A DNA stretch of 64,000 nt, taken from Littorina saxatilis. Taxonomy: Eukaryota > Mollusca > Gastropoda > Littorinimorpha > Littorinidae. The stretch spans positions 19,918,748-19,982,747 of the forward strand of contig NC_090251.1 in assembly GCF_037325665.1 (NCBI RefSeq), written 5' to 3'. The notes under the pieces are model-generated. The model did no database searches. It was not told the origin of the DNA and saw only the letters and a program-made list of their open reading frames with translations. How positions within the stretch are numbered: the first letter of the stretch is position 1; every line of letters starts with the position of its first letter. The position numbers were made by a program, and so were the translations under genes. Positions 58,988 to 64,000 of the stretch are shown one piece after another.

Positions 58988-60560
58988 TTGAATTGAATTG
59001 AATTGAATTTAAATTTATTTTACGAATGTGACAGAATAAGCAACGTACACATGCTTTTTTTCATCCGGCCCTCGTCCATTGAGGGGTAACAAACAAGAAG
59101 AAATAAAAGATAAGTTTAACAAATGACATATTTACCATACTTAACATGTCAAGGAACCAATAAGACATTTTAAGATGCATTGTGATTCTTTAGCAATGCT
59201 TGAAAATTATATATAACAGAGAAATATGTGTTTGTATAAAAAAAAATATATTTAAAATTAAAAAAATTCTTCATGAATTATATAATCATGTTTTTCAATA
59301 TAATCACAGAGTACAGTTATATTTTGCCAGCTGCTTGATAATATTTCTTATAAGTTTTGTAAAAGAAACAGCATGTAATATTCCTTGAATGATGTTTCAT
59401 GAATTCGTAGTTTGATTATATTTGGAATGGCGTTCCACAGAATTGCTCCAGAATAATTATATGATAGACTCGACTTGTACAGGTCAATTCTTGGAGTTGG
59501 GGTAATTAATTTGTTACATTTTCTATAATAATTTATTTTGAAATTTGAGGCACACTCTGACATAATTCTATACATCATCACACCTTTGTTATATGCAAAT
59601 CTATCTTTGATAGGAAAAATTTGCAATCGTTTATAATCAGTCATGGAAAGAGATGTATTTTTTAAAATAATCAATTTAACAGCTCGTCTATGTAAACTGC
59701 CCAAGTGTTTCAAAGTATTTGCACTTGCAGAATCCCACACTGTGGAAGCATAGTCAATAGCTGACTGAATATGTGCCTGAAAAAACAGTTTTCTTGTGCG
59801 AAGGTCTAGAAAGTGTTTGATTTTTGATAACTGAAATACTTTTTGGATGTGTTTTTACAAAGTGTATCTACATGTTTTGACCAAGACAAGTTATTGTCAA
59901 TGGTTGTTCCCAAGACTTTATGGCTATCAACTTTGGTAACATCTTGATTTCGTATTAGCAATGTCGGAAATCCAGATGTTACATTGTCTTTTTTAGTTTC
60001 ATTTGGATTCAGTGACATATGGTTTAGTTCTGACCATTCAAGTAATCGATCAATGTTTTCTTGGAGGATATTTGCTAGTTTAATAAGATCTTGGTGACTA
60101 GAATGAATGATGTAGTATCATCTACAAATAGTTCACACATGCATTTTACAAATAGAGGTAGGTCGTTTATATATATAGAAAATAGTAATGGACCAAGAAT
60201 AGAACCTTGTGGTACTCCAAACCTTACTGTTTGCTTACAAGAGAAAGATTGTTTCAGATAAGTACTTTGCTGTCTGTCTGACAGGAAAGATGTTAAAATG
60301 TTTATGGAATCTGTTGCAATTCCATAAATCTTAAGCTTTTTGACAAGGAGTTTATGGTCAATTAGGTCAAAAGCAAAGTCAACAAATAGAGCAGCACAGA
60401 ACTGATTATTATTAATGTTTGTCAGCCATTGGTCTAGTAAACTAATAAGCGCTGTTTAATTGATATGAGTGTTTTTGCCTAAAACCTGATTGATTATCAT
60501 GGATCAATTTATTGTTCTCAAAGTGAGAAAGGATGTGTTTATTGATATGTTTTTCAAGAG
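58988..60560 (-). mobile_element. CR1/L2-like LINE, 5'-truncated and decayed
   Basis: The - strand RT shows LIHDNQSGFR (near 60,510), FGVPQGSILGPLLFSIYIND (about 60,165-60,225) and FVDDT (about 60,130). The C-terminal part follows to 59,348 with the WDSASANTLKHLGSLHRRAV style. Stops and frameshifts split the frame, including a TAG or TAA soon after FVDDT. The 3' end has a GTAAAATAAATTT word and an (AATTC)n tail at 58,988-59,010. The upstream edge meets a GA repeat at 60,557. Confidence 0.82.
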
Positions 60561-60602
60561 AGAGAGAGAGAGGGGGAGAGAAAGAGAGATAGAGAGAGAG
60601 AC

Positions 60603-62080
60603 TTCTTTTTTTCTTCTTCGGCGTTCCAGGATTTTTGGCCTCAGGTCAGACTTCAAGTTTTGTAGCTTGAATAAAGCTAGTGGTCAGGACCAGGGAGTCT
60701 TTGGTGCCCCAGAGTTGCTCCTGCAGTGTGGCACCTTGGGGCCAGTGATCTGTTCTGGCTTCCTGGTGGAGCGGGCAGGTCTGCAGGATGTGCTCCGGGG
60801 TCTGTAGGCCTGTTTCGCACGGGCAGTTCGGTGTGTGCGACAGACCAAGGCGGTGCATGTGGGCACGCAGTCGACAGTGTCCAGTCCGTAGGCGGAAGAG
60901 GATGGTCTGCTGATGGCGCTGTAAGTTGGGCATCTGATCATCAGATGGCAGGCTGTGTTGGGCTTTCCAGGTGGTTTGGTAGTGTCTTTTCACCAGGGTT
61001 TTGGCTTCACTGTAAGAGACTGTTGGTCTTGTCTGCTCCAGATGGCTGCCAGTCTTGGCCAGTCTGTCCGCTTCCTCGTTCCCTGAGAGGCCACAGTGAG
61101 CAGGGATCCACTGGACAGCGACGTTTGTGCTCTGGGAGAGAGTACAAAGAAGACGCTGGGTGTCTCGTTCCAGCTGCTCTTTGGGCGACTGCAGGCTTTG
61201 GACGGCGGATCTGCAGTCGGTCAGGAAGACGGCGTGAGAGGGTGGGTGTTCGCTGACCAGGCTAACTGCTTCTCTGAGAGCGGTGAGTTCTGCCCGGTAG
61301 TTGGATGACAGCTCTCCGGCAGGCAGGGATCTTGAAAGGGTGTGTCCGTCTGGGTAGCGTACCAGGATCCCGCTTCCTCCGTTTTTGATGGCACCATCTG
61401 AGGACCCGTCAGTGTAGATGTGAGTCCATACTGAGGCGTTGTAGTCCTGGTGCATCATCTCCAGCGTGAGGTTCTTGAGGACTGCGTCCTGCTGCTCTCT
61501 CTTGCTGGTCACTCCTGGCATGTCAGTAACAAAGAGCACCTTGCTGAGCTGGCTGTTCCACTCTTCAGCGTCTTGGAGGGGCTCTTGTTCTTCAGGGGTG
61601 CGTGGTAGGAAGCTGGTTTGGGTTCTCTCTAGCTGCTTGGCCAGATGGTTGAAGCTGCTTCTTTTCAGCCTGTTCTTCGTCAGCTGTTGGGTGTGCTGGT
61701 GTGTTGGGTGAGAGGGGAGTCGTTGCAGCTTCTCGTACTGCACGATGACCTTCTCTTCTCGTCGGTGGTCCAGGGAAGGGAGTCTGGTGGTGGCTTCAAG
61801 GGCGTGTATGGGCGTAGTTTTCAGTCCCCCTGTGATGATGCGCATGCTTGCGTTCTGCACTTTGTTGAGCCGGCTGGTGTTGCTCTTCGCAGCTGTGGCC
61901 CAGGCTGCAGCTCCATACTCCATCACAGGGCGGACGTGTCCCGTATACACCTGTCTGAGGATGTTGCTGCTGGCTCCCCACTTTGTGCCAGCCAGTTTCT
62001 TCATGATGGAGAGTCTTCTCGTAGCCCTCTTCTCCGCCTCTTTGATGTGTGGGTTCCAGGTGAGCTTCTTGTCTAGCTAG
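60603..62080 (-). mobile_element. 5'-truncated RNase H-bearing LINE (I/Nimb-like), long open frame
   Basis: Related to the LINE at 1,370-3,048. One uninterrupted frame runs from the truncation point to 60,646. It begins in the RT thumb (KLTWNPHIKEAEKRA), goes through RNase H and ends with a Cys/His motif (CPCETG, PEHILQTCP). RNase H keeps IYTDGS, AEL, LTD, WIPAHCG and GNEEAD, so all catalytic positions are present. The 3' end is GAACGCCGAAGAAGAAAAAA. A likely 8-bp duplication AGAGAGAC lies at 60,595-60,602 and 62,081-62,088, weak because the DNA is simple repeat. The open frame of about 475 codons implies recent insertion. Confidence 0.9.
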
Positions 62081-62090
62081 AGAGAGACAT

Positions 62091-62122
<32 letters not shown>

Positions 62123-62154
62123 GAGGAGAGACAGACAGAGAAAAAAATGGAATA

Positions 62155-62355
62155 GAACAGTTTCGGTGCAACGACGCCCTATGTTATGCATATTGTGCAA
62201 TACCATTTTTTTTAAAGGCAACTGGTTGCAAACGCTATTCAAAAACTCGCCAAAACTAGGAGATAACAAACATTGTACAGAACAGTTTCGTTTGTACAAT
62301 GACACCCTATGTTCTACATATTATGTAAAGGGAGGTAACTGTTTGCAAACGGGCG
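62155..62355. repeat. Two related copies of a 75-bp sequence
   Basis: ACAGTTTCG...CCCTATGTT...ACATATT/GCATATT...AAAGG-AACTG-TTGCAAACG occurs at about 62,157-62,235 and 62,281-62,352. The second has the word GGGAGGTAACTG. Confidence 0.6.
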
Positions 62356-62404
62356 TAGACAGAGAAAACAATGAGGAATATTGTTGTTGGTAGTTTGTAA
62401 GACT

Positions 62405-62477
62405 TGTATGACAAACACACTACAGTACAGCCAGGGGCTCGCGAGAGCTGGTTGCACTGTAGTGTGTTTGTCATACA
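62405..62477. repeat. Perfect palindrome, 22-bp arms
   Basis: TGTATGACAAACACACTACA begins the left arm (62,405-62,426), matched exactly in reverse at 62,456-62,477. The loop itself folds around CTCGCGAG. Confidence 0.92.
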
Positions 62478-62649
62478 CTAACAGTCCCTGTTGATAACAA
62501 AGATTGTCAGTCACACTGCGTTCAAAGCTCAGGTTACCAACCCCACAACTGCTGATAAAAAAAACTTTACGTAGATAACTGATTAGTGACACAATCAATA
62601 CACAATGACAGCAGATGCCGGTGGTAAGAGGTAAGCATCAAGAAAGTTG

Positions 62650-62660
62650 CTTGTGTGTGT

Positions 62661-62706
<46 letters not shown>

Positions 62707-62757
62707 GGTGTGTGTGTGTATGTGTGTATGCGTGTGTGTGTGTGAGAGAGAGAGATC
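62650..62757. repeat. GT microsatellite
   Basis: (GT)n with GA end; no gene. Confidence 0.93.
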
Positions 62758-62835
62758 AAATCAAATCGAATCACATTTTATTTTACAAACGAGTTTTTTT
62801 TTCAACCAGCCCAGAGAGGGGCTACTCTGATCACA
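62757..62835 (-). repeat. LINE 3' end with (GATTT)n tail
   Basis: The - strand reads CCCCTCTCTGGGCTGGTTGA, poly-A, CGTTTGTAAAATAAAATGTG and a GATTCGATTTGATTTGAT tail. The GTAAAATAAA end resembles the LINE ending at 58,988. Confidence 0.55.
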
Positions 62836-62839
62836 TATA

Positions 62840-63290
62840 TGGGCTGTTCTACAAAGCTGTAGGAATAGCATAGCACGCGAAATACGCAGGGTAGCAAAAC
62901 AAATCAACCTGTTCTCGGTAGATAATTGGTTTGACTTTCTTCTCGTATGTCAAAGTTGCAAAGTTAGGCCTATTGTGATTTTTTTGTCGATTTTTTACTC
63001 GGCTCTGGTCGATTTTGAGGGTACCCTTACTTGAGCGGCGGTCACGTGATCCCTGTAAAAGAAATGTTTAATCCAACAGATGATCCTGAAGGTTAAGTTA
63101 ACGGCCTTAACTGGCATATACAGTTTTAATGAAATGACACAGGAATTAATGCTTTAATTTGGGTTTGAAATTTGTTGCAATAATTTTTTGGCCAAGTTTA
63201 TTATAAGTATTAGAGGTTAAGCCTATTTTAACATACTGGAAACTGGTAATCTTCCAGTAGGTATTAATTTAGTTTTACTAAAGCCTGCTG
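62840..63290. other. No recognised feature
   Basis: AT-rich DNA without coding similarity. Confidence 0.4.
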
Positions 63291-63294
63291 GGAC

Positions 63295-63430
63295 ACAAGT
63301 AATGGGTTAGTGCATTTGTAAACAGGAATCGCTTGACAAGTGGCCCCCTTCATCCCCCCCTTCCTCGTCCTGATATGGCTCTGCGTAGTCGGCTGGACGT
63401 TAAGCAACAAATAAACAAACAAACAAACAA
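63295..63430 (+). repeat. SINE 3' end with (AAAC)n tail
   Basis: CTTGACAAGTGGCCCCC, then CTGATATGGCTCTGCGTAGT, GGCTGGACGTTAAGCAACAA and an (AAAC)n tail. Same closing module as 130-205. Confidence 0.72.
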
Positions 63431-63469
63431 AATTATAAGTATTATGTTTACTCTAAAGATGTGATCATA

Positions 63470-63660
63470 ATAAACGAAAATAGGTTAATAAGGTATTACG
63501 ATTACAATTTTTAGTAATCGATCAAAAAATAACCTCATCTTATTCTTTATCGTTTTCTGATTCCAAAAACATATAGATATATGTTATGTTTGGATTAAAA
63601 ACAAGCCAGAAATTTAACAAGAAAAGCGCTTTGCTTATTTAAAATAGTGACAGACAGTCA
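63470..63660 (-). repeat. Repeat family R1, fragment
   Basis: CTTATTCTTTATCGTTTTCT and TTCCAAAAACATATAGATAT match the inner direct repeats of R1 at 9,455-9,510, read on the - strand. Confidence 0.7.
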
Positions 63661-64000
63661 GAAGGATATTACATTCATACGCGTTCGTCAGTCTCCTCTG
63701 GTCCATTCCAACAATACAAGAAAAGTTATGGAGCTAGCTGAAATGTTTATGTAGCTCACTAGCATACATATCGTTACAGACGTTCAGCAGTCACACATAT
63801 GTACAGAAGACGCCCAGGGTACTAGATGCATTATCCCATCACCACTTCGACGCGGCGACATCTTGGCGGAGTTTCGTTTTATCTCGATCTTTGTTCCACC
63901 ATCACCAAGCCGACGCGGCGACCTCCTGGGCCCGTATGCATGAGCAGGAAGTCGGCAACACTGGAAGTAGAGGCCTCTTTCGGAAGTGGAAACTCCCAAA
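63661..64000. other. No recognised gene at window end
   Basis: Two similar lines CATCACC-ACTTCGACGCGGCGACATC and CATCACC-AAGCCGACGCGGCGACCTC (63,837 and 63,900) form a short direct repeat. Window edge. Confidence 0.4.

Overview
This window looks like genomic DNA of a gastropod mollusc, probably a Littorina-like caenogastropod. The evidence is long CA/GT and GAGACAG microsatellites, intron-split coding, and several short interspersed repeats whose bodies I recognise from memory as common in molluscs (for example the GTCGTAAGAGGCGACTAA module near 28,585). Only one host gene is supported. Almost everything else is mobile DNA or simple repeat, much of it nested.

Host gene: on the + strand, three exons (15,474-15,605; 16,209-16,314; 27,628-27,817) encode the C-terminal half of a RhoGAP domain that matches p190 RhoGAP (ARHGAP35/ARHGAP5). 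Exon phases agree, splice sites are canonical, and the last exon ends in TAA with an AATAAA at 28,477. The exon with the catalytic arginine finger was not found, so the upstream intron is probably longer than the 15.4 kb visible. The last intron is 11.3 kb and packed with repeats.

Layout. 1-780: SINE tail and CA microsatellite. 1,186-4,535: piece of a DIRS-like tyrosine-recombinase retroelement carrying a 1.68-kb RNase H-bearing LINE flanked by a 14-bp target duplication. 4,618-4,775: hairpin MITE. 5,785-7,680: fossil of a second, Ngaro-like element. 7,748-8,118: tRNA-derived SINE. 8,420-9,960: GA-rich DNA and repeat family R1. 10,487-15,441: DIRS-like element on the - strand, ending 32 bp before the 3' splice site of a host exon. 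16,655-27,450 (intron): repeats R3, R2 (split by an 8.28-kb element with 28-bp perfect terminal inverted repeats, itself holding a fold-back element, a TA-flanked MITE and an R1 copy), and R1. 28,512-30,523: a SINE split by a 1.62-kb Tc1-like DD34E transposon. 31,733-33,127: pogo-like MITE. 33,973-34,535: second R2. 39,638-51,437: one DIRS-like element with a second inserted in it, both with inverted terminal repeats and an internal complementary region. 52,248-52,452: five identical 41-bp repeats. 55,455-58,000: SINEs and two large hairpins that share core features. 58,660-62,080: CR1/L2-like LINE pieces and a long open C-terminal part of a second RNase H-bearing LINE. 62,405-63,660: a perfect hairpin, a LINE tail, a SINE tail and an R1 fragment.

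The strongest leads are: the DIRS insertion beside a splice acceptor; the shared 3' ends of the SINE at 7.75 kb and the RNase H LINEs; the 8.28-kb coding-poor element with recurrent subterminal motifs; and two palindromes with conserved cores but locus-specific arms. All boundaries and matches were made by eye.
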